64,000 nucleotides of DNA from Amblyomma americanum (Eukaryota > Arthropoda > Arachnida > Ixodida > Ixodidae), in contig NC_135498.1 in assembly GCF_052857255.1 (NCBI RefSeq), forward strand, positions 163,180,124 through 163,244,123, read 5' to 3'. Shown here piece by piece: positions 33,780 through 44,150 of this stretch; position 1 is the first letter of the stretch, and the number at the start of each line of letters is the position of its first letter. Under the pieces are notes generated by a model. That model had not been told where the DNA came from. It worked only from the letters and a program-made list of their open reading frames with translations, and searched no databases. Both the position numbers and the translations under genes were made by a program.

Positions 33780-34875
33780 AAATTCTAAAATTATCCAGGA
33801 GCAGCTGAAGGCTGTTACCAGCCGCCACCTGGAAATCTCAGAAGTGCGCACTTTCGGCCGTAGGAGCATTCTGTGCCGATCCTTAGAATGCAGTGCGTGT
33901 CGCAGTTGCTGCACTGCACATCCTTCGCATCATTTCCAGTTAAGCCTTCATTCCAGAGCAACTCGCATGTTCAAAAGGTATCATCCGCGGCGTGGACCCA
34001 TCGGCCTCTCCTCAGGAACTACTTGACGACTTTCAGGATGCTGGTGTTGGCGTGTGATCAGTTTAGCGCTGTACCAGAGATGCTAATAGCACACCTGTGC
34101 CGACAGTCTGTGGCTGTAACGTTTGCAGGGTCTTCTGGTCCATCTGAGATTAAGGTTTGGATCATAGTGTACCGAGTCGACCCGCTCCATCCTCGTCCTT
34201 TGCAATGCAGGAATTGCTGGCGCTTTGGTCAAAGCAGCAAAGCTTGCATTTCTGCTACGCGTTGTCGACTATGCGGAGAAAACCATTCCGCAGACCTCTG
34301 CACATCTGAGGGTCCCACTTGCGCTCCATGTGGCGACGTTCATCCGGCTGATGATGCTGGTTGTCCCAAACGTTCAGATGAGCAGAATGTTATGGACATC
34401 ATTCAGCAGAGGAGGTGCTCTAGAGCTGATGCTTATGCACAATTAGTCCGAAAGAAGCAGTCTTATGCGGGCATTGCAGATCATCTGGTTCTGATGCAGA
34501 GGCGTTGCTGACAAAGTCTGTGGTGTCAGCTATCTAGAAGGCGCTTGCAGGTGTTGTGGACCGTATGATGACTACATTCAGTGGAGCTCTATACCAGGTC
34601 ATTTCAAGTAAGGTTGCCCATGCAGCTGTTAGTCTCCCCAGTTCATCAAACAGTCCATCCCATAGCCTCTCTGCTGTCTCTTCCCTGGCTCCTATTCCTG
34701 CTGCGTCCTTGTCTGTGCCTATGCATGGTGCCGGGGATAGCAGCCTCTCTACCGTTTGCACTACGGACGTCGGGATGCCGATTCCCTTCCAGAAGCGTAG
34801 AGCTGCTTCCTCTCTGTCGAAGTCTGCCCTCCCTAGGAACAAAATCAAGAAAAGTTCCCCCAGTAATCCGCATTA
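33780..34875 (+). pseudogene. I-clade LINE ORF1 (gag-like with CCHC knuckles)
   Basis: RNA-binding ORF1 of the interrupted LINE. The frame around 33873-34511 carries a gag-like N-terminal part, then PSEIKVWIIVYRVDPLHPRP and three zinc knuckles at 34206-34366: CRNCWRFGQSSKAC, in which the usual His is Gln, CRLCGENHSADLC and CAPCGDVHPADDAGC. After these, RRCSRADAYAQLVRKKQSYAGI is a helix typical after the knuckles in this family. A stop follows at 34509-34511, and the Ser-rich C-terminal tail continues in another frame to about 34875. The start codon is not determinable because of frameshifts near 33800-34030. The Gln in the first knuckle would weaken metal binding. Confidence 0.8.
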
Positions 34876-34920
34876 AACATGTACTAAAGGAGGCTGTTAC
34901 AGCCTCTCTACTTTTACAGT

Positions 34921-36935
34921 ACAAATGGCGGGGTTAAGAGTACTACAGAGGAATTGCCGTTCAGTCACATCTTCTTTTCACGATTTGCAGAACCTTGTCT
35001 CACATTCGACCCAGACATAATTTTACTTCACGAAACTTGGCTTACTCCTATTAGGTCATTCTCTCTAAAATATTAAGGGTATTCCGAGCCTATCACAACT
35101 GCGGCTGGGGTGGCTGCTTGTAAAAATTATTTTCTCTTCATCTATTTTTTTTTGTCCGGCGAATATGTCACACCAAATTCAAAGGCCTAACTGCGAATTG
35201 TTTGCTGTTGATATCGCAATTCCACACTGTGCTCCTTTATCGTTGCTAACGTTCACTTTCCTTCAGGTGTCCACAGCACAGATCGTTTAAATATTGTTTT
35301 GTGTTCTAACAATAGAGTGGTGAATGCCGGTGATTTCAATTCTCATCCCGTAATTTTGGGTTCAGGTGCTAATGCATGTGGCCAGCTTTTTCGGTCATGG
35401 ATGCCGGCCAGGAACGTGCGTTGCAGTAACAGTTCAGGAGTTACGTTCGTTCTGATTCTTGGTCTGTCATTTATTTTACACTAGCACTGAACGGTGTGCA
35501 GATTTCTTCGTGCCCTACACTGGATTGGGGTACTTCCAGCGATCACTTTCCTATAACTTTCACCATAATAGCTTCTCCCCACAGGGCGACCGCTTCTCCT
35601 CAAAAATTCGTAAACCACACAATTTTCACAAAACATGTGCAATCCTCTATCTCCTCCATTGCATCATCTGATAACTTGGATCGCACTCAGCAAGTTCTCT
35701 GTTCCGCGTTAAGGGCCTCTGAGCTGTCAGTTTTCACGGTGCAATCTACGGTCAAAAACAAACAGCCCTCCCTGTGGTGGAATGCTGAGTGTGGGAGAGC
35801 ATATTGACTTACAAAATCTGCCTGGAAAAGCCTCGCTCGTAACCACTTCCCGCGAAATTGGATAGCTTAAATGTTTCGCGGCTTCACTTAAAAGGACAAT
35901 TGGTAAGGCGAAGAAGGAGTACAATGCGAGTTTGAACAGTTATCAAGGCCAAATAACCGCAAAGTTTTGTACCGATTAATGGAATGTAACCATAATACGC
36001 CATCCTCACATGTTACACAGTCAGTGGTGTTACCATACAAGGATGCAAAACAAGAACTTGACAAGATAGCACAAGGCCTTGCTCTGCGCACTCAAGCGTG
36101 GTTGGTGGTTCCATCTGTCCTACCCTCTCCGCGCGCAGACATCATTGTGGTAACAACCTCTCAATTAATTCGCATCATTACTGGCCTCAAACCTGCAGCT
36201 CCTGAATGCGAAGGGGTCTCTATTGATATGTTGAAGTCTCTTGTGGAAGAATTTACCTCTGATGTATTGTATATTGTTAATGTGTCCCTGGAGACAGCTT
36301 GGCTCCCTCCTGAATGGTAAACCAAGAAAATAATCTTACTTCTCAAAGATCCAAAGAAGGTTTTTGTAATTGATAACATTCGGCCGACTTCCGTCTTGTC
36401 TAATTTAGTAAAACTTATTGAACGCATTGTTCACAGCCGTCTTACAGATCACGTTCATGCAATACAAGCCTTAATTTAGTGTTTCTCAAATAGCGTTTTG
36501 TGGGTGGTGCTCGACTTGGACAGCTCATTTAGATTTAGAAAGCACAATTAGGCTCGCAATAGAGAAGAATGAGGTCGCGGTTTCAGTCACTTTGGATATC
36601 GCTAAAGCTTATGACAGCGTAGAGCTTTAATACTATTGAGCAAGCTTGACGAAATTAGGCCGCCTTTTTGCATTCTTGCATGCGTACAAGAATTCTTAAA
36701 AAACGAACGTTTCTTTTTTTCTGACGGTTCCTTTACTTACGAAACATTTTCATAGACTCGGTGTGCGCCTCAGGAATTGGTTATGTCTCCTTTAGTTTTT
36801 AACATAGTTATGCGGGACGTACCAATTCAGGGTGACAAAAAGTGTATGCGCATGCAGACTACATAGGCTTTTTTTGCTTCTGCTAGGGACATATATTCAC
36901 CTTACCAGCTATTGGATACCTATCTCAATGCCCTG
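34921..36935 (+). pseudogene. I-clade LINE ORF2, endonuclease and truncated RT
   Basis: ORF2 starts near 34921 with LRVLQRNCRSV, the family's usual start. Endonuclease blocks are scattered over frames: CELFAVDIAIP (about 35196-35222), NAGDFNSHP (35322-35348; GDFN motif) and WGTSSDHFPI (about 35524-35552; SDH motif). RT blocks follow: TGLKPAAPECEGVSIDML, VSLETAWLPPEW, then a stop, KKIILLLKDPKK, IRPTSVLSNLVKLIERI, and a degraded box PQELVMSPLVFNIVMRDV. Where YADD is expected the text reads HADYI (about 36847-36862). The reading ends at TYLNALQI near 36934, immediately before unrelated ORF1-like sequence of another LINE. Frameshifts and stops throughout; inactive. Confidence 0.8.
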
Positions 36936-36939
36936 CAAA

Positions 36940-37428
36940 TATGAGGACGTTGAAGCAAGCCAACGAGGCACTGCGGCGCAAAAACAACCAGCACGAGACG
37001 AAAGTCAGTAGGCAAGAGGCTGCTATCAGCAAGATGGCAAACCAGATGCAGAATTCAAGAGCCTTCTGACGACCCTTTTCACAAGAAACGAAAAGCCCCA
37101 AGCGGTAATATGTGACCCCACACCCATCATCAGCAGTGCTGTACCATCAACATTCGCAGAAAAGGAACCGGCACCGATGAGACGGACGATCGAGAACCCG
37201 AAAGAGCGCAAGCTTAACGACCGAAAGGACAACCTGAAATACAAGGTCGACCAAATCGAGGAACACCACAACGGGCTCGAGGATTATATTAAGACAACCT
37301 TCACCAAGATGTCTAACGACAGGTTCGCCGCCATCGAGCAGACGTGTCAGCAGTTAACGAATGCAATACAGCAAATAACGCAGCAGTACAATCAACAACA
37401 ATCATGGCCGCTCCAGCCACAGCCATAA
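36940..37428 (+). pseudogene. Second LINE ORF1, C-terminal coiled-coil part
   Basis: Starts abruptly with TLKQANEALRRKNNQHE and RQEAAISKMANQMQ, then after a frameshift KEPAPMRRTIENPKERKLND and a Gln-rich helix ending AIQQITQQYNQQQS, stop near 37426. The composition (charged heptads, then polyglutamine-like C-terminus) matches the end of ORF1 in the LINE at 17872-19505, so the N-terminal part and knuckles are missing through 5' truncation. ORF2 starts within or just after its end. Confidence 0.7.
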
Positions 37429-38260
37429 CTACAGCAGTGAAGGGTCCCTTGACCTGGCACTGGAACTGTAATGGTTTCGCTAGCAAGAAGGCAGTCTTGC
37501 AGCAACACATAACACAAGTAGCACGCAAGCCCGATATAATCATGATACAAGAGACTCGCACTGATGCAGTATCGCTACCCGGTTACCGGGTATACGCCAA
37601 GTCTCCGAAAGTCAGCGGCGGTAGAGGGATATGCACATTGGTTCGCAAGGGCCTCACCTTCATTGAGCACGAGGTGCACAGCAGTAAGATTGAATACACT
37701 CTCATCGATGTCATTACGGGCAAGAAAGAAAAGAACATCACCTTTCTGCTCAACGTCTACAGTAGCCCTTTACACTTGAGGCAGAAATTCCAGACGCTTC
37801 TTCACATCGCAAGCACCGTGGCTCGTTGTCTGCGGGGACATCAACGCGGCGCACCCGGCATGGGGATATAACAAGCAATTGGCCAAGAGGCGAGACCTGT
37901 TCCAAGACACAATAGACCTCGGCATCACCCTCATCACAGACCCTACTGATCCTACGAGGATTGGGAACTCTGTAGCGGGGCTGGTATCGCCTGCGGCGCT
38001 GATGAAGACGAAGCTCAGAGCGCGACCTGGCTCGCGCAGCCCAGAACGTTCTCGGCAACCAGCTCGGCCGGCCAGCAACGTCAACAGCCCGTTCCGCCGA
38101 CTCACCAGCCGCGGCTACCGGGACGTCAAAAATTGTGGACTTCCCACCACAACTCTGTGTCCAGGGACCGAAGCCGGACCTCACGTTCGTGAAGAACGAT
38201 GAGAAGGGAAATACCTCCGGGCGCAACACGGTGTCTGAGCTCGGTAGTGACCACTACATC
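37405..38260 (+). pseudogene. Second LINE ORF2, endonuclease
   Basis: N-terminal endonuclease of the nested LINE. A likely start ATG at 37405 leads to LTWHWNCNGFASKKAVLQQH, then PDIIMIQETRTDA (catalytic E near 37550), KNITFLLNVYSSPLHLRQKF and, after a one-base shift near 37810, VCGDINAAHPAWGYNK (GDxNA, about 37828-37875). The frame 37879-38202 continues with DLGITLITDPTDPTRIGNSV and a Ser/Arg/Pro-rich stretch not seen in the 14-20 kb LINE. The last block PDLTFV and GSDHYIV (SDH at 38246-38254) are in the frame of the downstream RT. Two frameshifts break it. Confidence 0.85.
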
Positions 38261-39597
38261 GTAGAGGCCAAGGTCTCCCAGGACACCAAAACACATAATT
38301 TTACGGATTGGGATGCCTTCCGCAGGCTATTACCAACGAAGGTGGAGGAAATCGAGAACATAGAAGAATGGTCAGCCCACATCTCGGGGAAGATCAAGGA
38401 GGCGACCAAGATCAAAGGAACGAATGAACAGGTCAACAAGGTTTACAGTCGCCTGGCGCACTTAATCGAAGCAAAGCAATGTATCCTAAATAGGTGGAAG
38501 AAGCAACGACTAAATCAGCGCCTAAGGAAGAGAGTGGCGAAACTGAATCGTGCCATCGAAGCCCATTGTCGGGTGCTCTGCACGCAACAGTGGAACGAAA
38601 GCTGTAGCACCGCGGACGGGCAAATGCATTGCGGTATGACCTGGAACTTAATGCGGCATCTGCTCGACGAGACTAAAACAAAATCCCACCAACGCGACCG
38701 CCTCGCAAAGATCATTTACAGAACAGTAAAGGAAAATTGGGAACCCAAAGTAATCAGACGCAGAGATAACAAGTACTTCCAGGTTACACCCACGGAAAGG
38801 CATCCCGAGTACAGCGGTCAGGCTAACGAGAAGCTCGATCGCGACATCAGCATCGAGGAGCTGCGAGCGGCCCGGCAGGAACCAAACAGCAGGTCAGCGG
38901 TCAGCCCAGATCACATCTCCAACAGAGCACTTAAGAACCTTAGCGATGTAGCCATCAAGAAACTCACCGGTTATTACAACATGTGCTGGAGGGCGGGGTC
39001 ACTGCCCCAGCAGTGGAAGACTGCCAAAACCATCCTCATCTCCAAACCCGGCAAGCCACCAAACACGGACAACCTACGGCCCATCTCGTTCACGTCCTGC
39101 GTTCTCATGTGTAGGTGGCAGGACTACCTGGAGGAGTCGGGACTTTATCCCACCACGATCATCGGGTTTCGGCGTTCCCTCGGCACCCAAGACGCGATGA
39201 TTCTGCTGAAGAAAGATATCATTGATGCTGACACCCTAACGAAAAACAACAAGGCCATCTTAGGGTTGGACCTGCAGAGCGCCTTTGACAAAGTGAAGCA
39301 CTCTGCGATCCTAGCCCAGGTGTCCAGGCTCAACATGGGCGCACGCACATACAATTACATAAAGAACTTTCTCACGGGGTGGACTACAGAGCTATGCGCC
39401 GGTGATCTACAGCTCCCACCAAAAAAGCTCGGCAGTGTCGGGACCCCCCAGGGCTCGGTCATCTCGCCATTGTTATTCAACCTCGTTATGATCGGTGTCG
39501 CCAAGCAACTCTCTCAAGTCGAAGGGGTTCGGCACACCATCTACGCCGACGACCTCACGCTGTGGGTTCCGGGAGGCAGCGATGGTCACATTGAGAA
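38135..39597 (+). pseudogene. Second LINE ORF2, reverse transcriptase (longest open frame in the window)
   Basis: An uninterrupted frame of 535 codons (38135-39742) of which about the first 488 codons are LINE. It begins in the endonuclease (PDLTFV, GSDHYIVEAKV), passes a helical linker (ILNRWKKQRLNQRLRKRVAK) and enters RT. RT motifs in order: ISIEELRAARQEPNSRSAVS, WKTAKTILISKPGKPP, LRPISFTSC (about 39076-39102), GFRRSLGTQDAMILLKKDI, AILGLDLQSAFDKVKHS (about 39259-39305), GTPQGSVISPLLFNLVMIG (about 39441-39497) and HTIYADDLTLW with YADD at 39542-39553. Between FTSC and RWQDYLEESG the usual spacer is shortened by several residues. The frame then runs into a Penelope-like insertion at 39598, so the last about 48 codons are not RT. 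The open state suggests this is the youngest LINE here. Confidence 0.9.
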
Positions 39598-40230
39598 GCG
39601 TGAATTGTTGGGCGAGTTGGTACATGTTCACGTGAAAAAAACCAGCGAGAAAAGACGCAAGACCAGAGGAAGACACACCAAGCGAGAACCTGCCTGCAAA
39701 CCTAAGCACCAAACAAAGTTCACGAAGTGTGCTGTGGGGTAGTATCTTCTATTCCTACTTCATGTGGGAAAATTTACATTGGGCAGACGGGGCAATGTTT
39801 GAACGAGTGACTCAGGGAACATGGCAGAACGCTGCGCTTAGGTACAGGGAGCAACCTGGCCATACATGTCAACGAGTGCTAAAATTGCTCAGCTTTGCTG
39901 CGCAATGCTACTATTATCGGCCGCGGGAAGTCCAGGCACGAGCGCGCGAGCTGTTAGAAGCGTTTTTAATCAAAAAGAACGAGCATGTTTGTATCAGCGA
40001 CCCATCTGTTATTCTCGCTGACAAAGAATGGAATTTTTTATCTGGCTACTAATGACATCCGGACTTTGTTGAATGTGTAATATATGCATGTGGCATGTGC
40101 GCCTGCGCAAGTAGTGGCTATAAATATTTGGCGGAACTTATAATAAATTCAGTTTAAAGTCCGGCGACAGTCTGTGTGTGTCTTCCTCTGGTCTTTCGTC
40201 TTTTCTCGCTGGTTTTTCTCACGTGAACAT
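39598..40230 (+). mobile_element. Penelope-like element, 633-bp 5'-truncated copy with terminal inverted repeats
   Basis: Flanked by a target duplication: gtcacattgagaa at 39585-39597 and again at 40231-40243. Inverted repeats of about 55 bp lie at 39624-39678 (starts atgttcacgtgaaaaaaacc) and 40176-40230 (ends in the reverse complement, with a few differences). The interior plus strand codes for a GIY-YIG-type endonuclease end: VSSIPTSCGKIYIGQTGQC and LNERVTQG (about 39740-39810), then EVQARARELLEAFLIKKNE, SDPSVILADKEWNFLSGY, with a stop near 40050. This is the C-terminal part of the Penelope-like RT/endonuclease protein; the RT is missing. A tataaat and an aataaat lie near 40120-40148. The 27 bp between the left duplication and the inverted repeat would be the tail such elements carry. 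The subfamily differs from the copies at 13-14 and 25.8-26.1 kb. Confidence 0.9.
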
Positions 40231-40243
40231 GTCACATTGAGAA

Positions 40244-41330
40244 CACGCTGCAAGAGACCGTCGATGCCATCCAAGACCAGCTAAATGGATCCGGTTTGCT
40301 CTGCTTACCAGGCAAGTAAGAATTGCTGGTGATACCGCCAAAGTACGTCACACGTAACAAGAGCAAACCGAGAGACTACGCGGCGATCAAGATAGTGACG
40401 AGGAACGGCCAAGTCATCCCGGAGGTCGTAAAAATTCGTGTGCTCGGCATGATTATCGACAAGACACGGGGCAACGGCGAGACCATTTCCCGCCTTACAG
40501 CCAAGACTACCAGCGCAATACGTCTCATCAGACGGGTCGCCAACCGCAAGGCCGGGATGAAGGAGTAAAGCTTGATTCAGCTTGTGCATTCCTTCGTATT
40601 TAGCCACGTCACCTATGTTGCAGCCTTCCACAACATGATGCAGTGTGAAAAGAATAAGATCAGCGCCCCGATACGCCGAGGTTAGAAGGCGGCGCTCGGA
40701 CTATTCGAGTGTGCGAACACCAACAAGCTCCTGAGTATGGGGTCCACAATACCCTTGATGAACTTGCAAAAGCGCAACAGACCACCCAGCCGGAGCGGCT
40801 CTCTATGACCGAGCACGGCAGGCGATACTTCAATACTTTGTCATCAAGCCCAGGGCAAAAAAGGTGGGTAGCGACGTTCCTGTCCCGGACGGGGCCCGGC
40901 GCCGGATTCGGTAGACCCCATCCCGAGAAACATGAACCCGGGGTTTAATAAGAAGAGAAGAGCAGCGAGGGCCAAATTCCTCATCGGCTTTCATGCCAAG
41001 GACGAGCACGCCAGTTTCGATGATGCGGCAGAATACCAGAGAGACCGCGCGGCGTTCGTAACGTCATCGATGCGTCGTCAGGCGCCACGAGGGCAACGGC
41101 GAGCTTACGGGTTCGAGAGGCGTTTCAGGCGGAGGTGGCCATTGCCTTGGCCATTGCCGACCCCGGGTGCCAAACGGTGTTGTGTGATTCGCGAAGTGCA
41201 TTGCGGAACTATGCCAAGGGCAAAGAGCTCGGTGAGGCTGTCTACGTTCTGTGCTCGGCTGACCTGTAACGAGAGAATAGGTGTGACCCACCTGCTGAGA
41301 AGACGTCAGGGCCCACGTCACGGCGCCTGA
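40244..41330 (+). pseudogene. Second LINE ORF2, RT thumb and RNase H
   Basis: Continuation of the nested LINE after the Penelope-like insertion. The first 25 or so codons (TLQETVDAIQDQLNGSGLLC) follow in the same frame as the RT once the insert and one duplication copy are ignored. A TAA near 40318 interrupts the next segment (ELLVIPPKYVTRNKSKPRDY, VVKIRVLGMIIDKTRGNGET). Later pieces are LIQLVHSFVFSHVTYVAAFH, a degraded thumb, and RNase H in frames around 40930-41230: RRAARAKFLIGFH and QTVLCDSRSALRNYAKGK (about 41173-41227; catalytic D in CDSR). It is cut off after the RNase H core, and the C-terminal finger is absent. Confidence 0.8.
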
Positions 41331-41394
41331 GTGAGCGAGCTCTGGGTCGCCTGACGCAAATCAGCAATCAGAAATTCGGTATGCATGCGCAGAG

Positions 41395-43027
41395 ATAATC
41401 TCTTATTTATCTAAAAAGAATACGCAAGACAAATTTTGGAGTTCGGTTGTCTTTTCTCCGGTTGTACTAGATACAAAACTCGGCCTCTGGTTCTTTTGGA
41501 GAGGCGCGCTCTACGGCTTTGCCTGGGTTTACCAAAATCAGTGGCAAATTGTGTCCTCTTTCTGGAAGCTCGCATACGGGGATTGAACTCTCGGTTCCAT
41601 GCTTTCACAGTGCAAGCTTTCTTACGGGGACTTGAGCCTATGCTGGAGTGGTTTCTGCAATCGTATTGACTGACCCAGTTTTGCTTCTAGATAGACATTG
41701 GCCGCTTTACGAACTGCCTCAATTTGTGTTTACTGAGCACATCTTGTCTAGAATTGCTGTCTCGCTTAGGTCCGTGAAATACTTTAGCAATGTGCAGGCT
41801 GTACTAGCTGTTTGCTTCAATCATACGCTGCCGTTTTATGCAAACCACTTCTCTGCCAATGTGCTAAACGGTCTCCTGGAGAAATATCTGTTCTAGTATT
41901 CGAGCTATGCTGCAATTTTCAGAGGTGCCTCTCAACAAGGTTAAAAGGCAGTAGTAGGTGCTTATTTCTATACACTAGATTAGAGTTTTTCTATCCGGGT
42001 TCCTGATTATACACCAAATTTTGCTGCTGAATTTCTCGCTATTCAATTGGCCCTGCAAAACGTTCTCCGCAATATTTCTCAAGTTATCTTTCCCTTGTAT
42101 TGTCTCTCACTCTCGGCAGCGCTAGAAAGTTCAGCATCTAATCTCTTGTAGCAATCCCTGATGTACTTTGTGCCACGTCATGTCCAAGAGTTGCGTTTTC
42201 AGTGGATCCCAGGGCACTGCGGCATTACTTAAAATTCGATAGCCTATTTCTTAGCGAGATCAGCCATCAATAGGCCTGTTTTCCTTGTCGTTCCGAACCT
42301 CACCTTGCTGACCACGTCCCGTTACGAACGCTACCAAATACTCCAGTACCTGAGCCAAGAGCTCATCAAGGTATAGCGCATTTCAACCATTTAAAATTCC
42401 CATCGAACAAGCGTTCTTGCGCAGCAAGACAATGTGAGGTTTCCATGACGCTGTTGCGCTGCAGGATTCCTCACCTTAATTTATATTTACGCTATTCTGG
42501 TTTCACGCCGTCGAAACAATGTGCGTCATGCGGGAACGTGGAAACGATAGAACATTTCAACCTCTTCTGCCGGTAGTTTGGACAGCAGAGACTTCACTTT
42601 TTGCAAAACCCTCTCGCTTAATTAGGGCTGCCGTTTACTCTTCCCGTCCTCCTCTCCTTCGGTGAAACTGTCAAAGGACATGCCATTAGGCAGTTTTGTC
42701 AGCTTCTGCACAAGTATATTATCGAAACCGAGAGATATTTGTTTAAGTTCTCGATGCCTTCACGTTCCTCTGAAAATTATTTTCGTTCTGAGTATTTTTT
42801 ATATTTAGTTAAACAACCAACACCGCTTTGTTTCCTCGATTTTCATTCCGATTTCCCAAGATCTCTCAAAATTCGTGAATTTGATTTCTCTCAGATTCCT
42901 CTATATTTATGAGCCACTTGAGATAAACCTGGATGAGTTTTTTTCTTGTCTGGACCTGCACCAAACACTAACCACTCCCCCACCGTGGGTATGTGCCATC
43001 GTTTTTGAGGCAACAACATCAACAACG
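41395..43027 (+). pseudogene. First I-clade LINE, RNase H and 3' end
   Basis: The remainder of the interrupted LINE. ILEFGCLFSGCTRYKTRPL, RRALRLCLGLPKSVANCVLF and ARIRGLNSRFHAFTVQAFL (41427-41640) are the segment between RT and RNase H in this clade. RNase H follows in shifted frames: PNFAAEFLAIQLALQNVL (about 42015-42068), a helper block ELRFQWIPGHCGIT (about 42187-42230; WIPGHxGI motif) and NSIAYFLARSAINRP. A finger-like region and 3' untranslated sequence end at an aac-rich tail (caacaacatcaacaac, 43011-43026). The part between the RT catalytic box and 41427 is missing, so the insertion of the second LINE came with a deletion, or later loss removed it. Confidence 0.75.
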
Positions 43028-43890
43028 AACGGCCGCGTTTCAGCTTGAGTCCCTTACAATGGCGCAGTCGACGAACGGAGACCCGACTCGGCGGCACTAT
43101 GCCCACAGTTCATCCTTCGCAGCGGCCGGAAGTTCCACGCACCGTGCCTGCCGCCTCCCTTTCTTCCGCGGACGACGTCAGTGCCTTCTCACTAGAACCG
43201 GCCCAGGCCCACACAACATCGGATGCTTCGGTAATGGCTAAACTGTCCTTGGGGGGTTATGAGCCCCTCCTTCCCGAATTCGTGCCCACCATCTGCCAGC
43301 AGCTGCACGACCTCCCACCTTCCGTCACCGCTACGACAGGCCGCACCGCGGAGTCCTGCACCTGTCCAGTATAGCTGCCGGAATACGGGGACTTTCCTGA
43401 GGACCAAGTGCAGTGGGGTGAATCCATTGAAACGGCTGCCCGGCGTTCTCGCTCGTCTTCCGAGACCACTCTGGTCATGGCAGAAGACCGTCTCCGCTGT
43501 GCCGAGCAGGCTTGGCACCAATACAAAGGTGGGCACTCCTCTACCTGGTCAGCGTGGGCAGCAGCCCTCGTGCACGCTTTCGCCCCACTTCCAAGCGCGC
43601 ATGATGCGAAATACATGCGGATGGGGACGTAGTACCAAGCTCCTGATGAGGACGTCACCGTCTACGTGTACAAGATGAATCTGCTCGATGCTTGAAGCAT
43701 CATATCGTCCACGCCTTCTGCGAGGCAGTATGTCGTCGACGGCCTGTATAATTGCGTCCATGTTGTTGTCCTAACCACCAAGGAAACTGACTCCGTTCAC
43801 GCCTTCGTGCGCCTAGTCCTCGTGCTAAAGGAAACCTAGCGTCGACGCGGAATGCACTCTTCTTCCACGACGTCTGCCGAGGGTTCGCGC
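43028..43890 (+). pseudogene. gag: Ty3/gypsy gag-like remnant
   Basis: Frames at 43408-43632 and continuing across a stop to about 43760 show a retrotransposon gag-like region: RLRCAEQAWHQYKGG, STWSAWAAALVHAFAPL, YMRMGT-stop-YQAPDEDVTVYVYKM, then ARQYVVDGLY. This resembles the W-x-x-W..L..F..P..x..L..R...E.V..Y..K pattern of gypsy gag. The upstream part (43028-43370) is Pro/Ser-rich and may be the N-terminus. Stops and the lack of pol or LTR mark a fragment. The assignment rests on the pattern only. Confidence 0.55.
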
Positions 43891-43944
43891 ATACAGCTTC
43901 AACACGAATAGATGCAGCACCGAACGAGCGCCCCGAGTTCCCGG

Positions 43945-44150
43945 GAGCGTATGCGAGGCACGGTGAAGTGCTTCAACTTGGCAGGCGGCTGCAGCTTCCT
44001 CAACGCACTGACACCGTTGAGGACTCTTTCATTCACCGCACCGCGATGGAACACAGAAGGCCAAGGAATCTTCATCGCATCCCGGAAGGGCAGGTGGATG
44101 GATTCAAAGTCATTGGTTAGAAGAAAGGTCACATAGCGGCAAACGTTGTC
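43945..44150 (+). pseudogene. Cold-shock-domain (Y-box type) processed pseudogene
   Basis: Bases 43954-44005 read RGTVKCFNLAGGCSFLN, matching the start of a Y-box protein cold-shock domain (GTVKWFN, GYGFIN). After a frameshift of two bases at about 44003 the next frame gives RTDTVEDSFIHRTAM (about 44004-44048), matching the RNP2 region of the family, then RIPEGQVDGFKVIG, a stop, and KKGHIAANV, matching the conserved end GEKG-x-EAANV. Y-box proteins bind mRNA and DNA through this domain. Changes such as W to C in RNP1 and Y/G to C/S would destroy binding. The segment lacks introns, although Y-box genes I know have introns inside this domain, so it looks like a reverse-transcribed copy. It lies directly next to a gag-like fragment. 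About 65 codons are preserved. Confidence 0.8.

Larger units (their letters stand above)
33160..36935 (+). mobile_element. I-clade LINE, 5' part of an interrupted copy
   Basis: Plus-strand LINE whose gag-like ORF1 and the start of ORF2 (endonuclease, most of RT) lie here. The sequence breaks off after the RT catalytic region at about 36935, and its RNase H part reappears at about 41395-43027. The interval between is another LINE. The left boundary is uncertain: clear similarity starts near 33780, and the sequence from 33160, including a (ggt)n microsatellite at 33311-33334, could be 5' untranslated or flanking sequence. Confidence 0.75.
36936..41390 (+). mobile_element. Second I-clade LINE, inserted in the first
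   Basis: A 5'-truncated plus-strand LINE beginning inside its own ORF1 (coiled-coil part, 36940) and running through ORF2 to RNase H. It sits between the RT and RNase H halves of another LINE (33160-36935 and 41395-43027), so it is the younger insertion. The right boundary is near 41330-41390 but is not sharp. I could not identify a target duplication. It is itself interrupted by a Penelope-like element at 39598-40230. Confidence 0.8.

Noticed and set aside
38135..39742. The longest open frame (535 codons) as a functional host gene
   Set aside because: It is a LINE endonuclease/RT segment (SDHY, GTPQGSVIS, YADD), and its last about 48 codons are inverted-repeat sequence of an inserted Penelope-like element.
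43954..44005. CFNLAGGC as a retroviral-type zinc knuckle of the neighbouring gag
   Set aside because: The C-x2-C-x4-H-x4-C spacing is not present, whereas the flanking residues and the next frame fit a cold-shock domain over about 65 codons.
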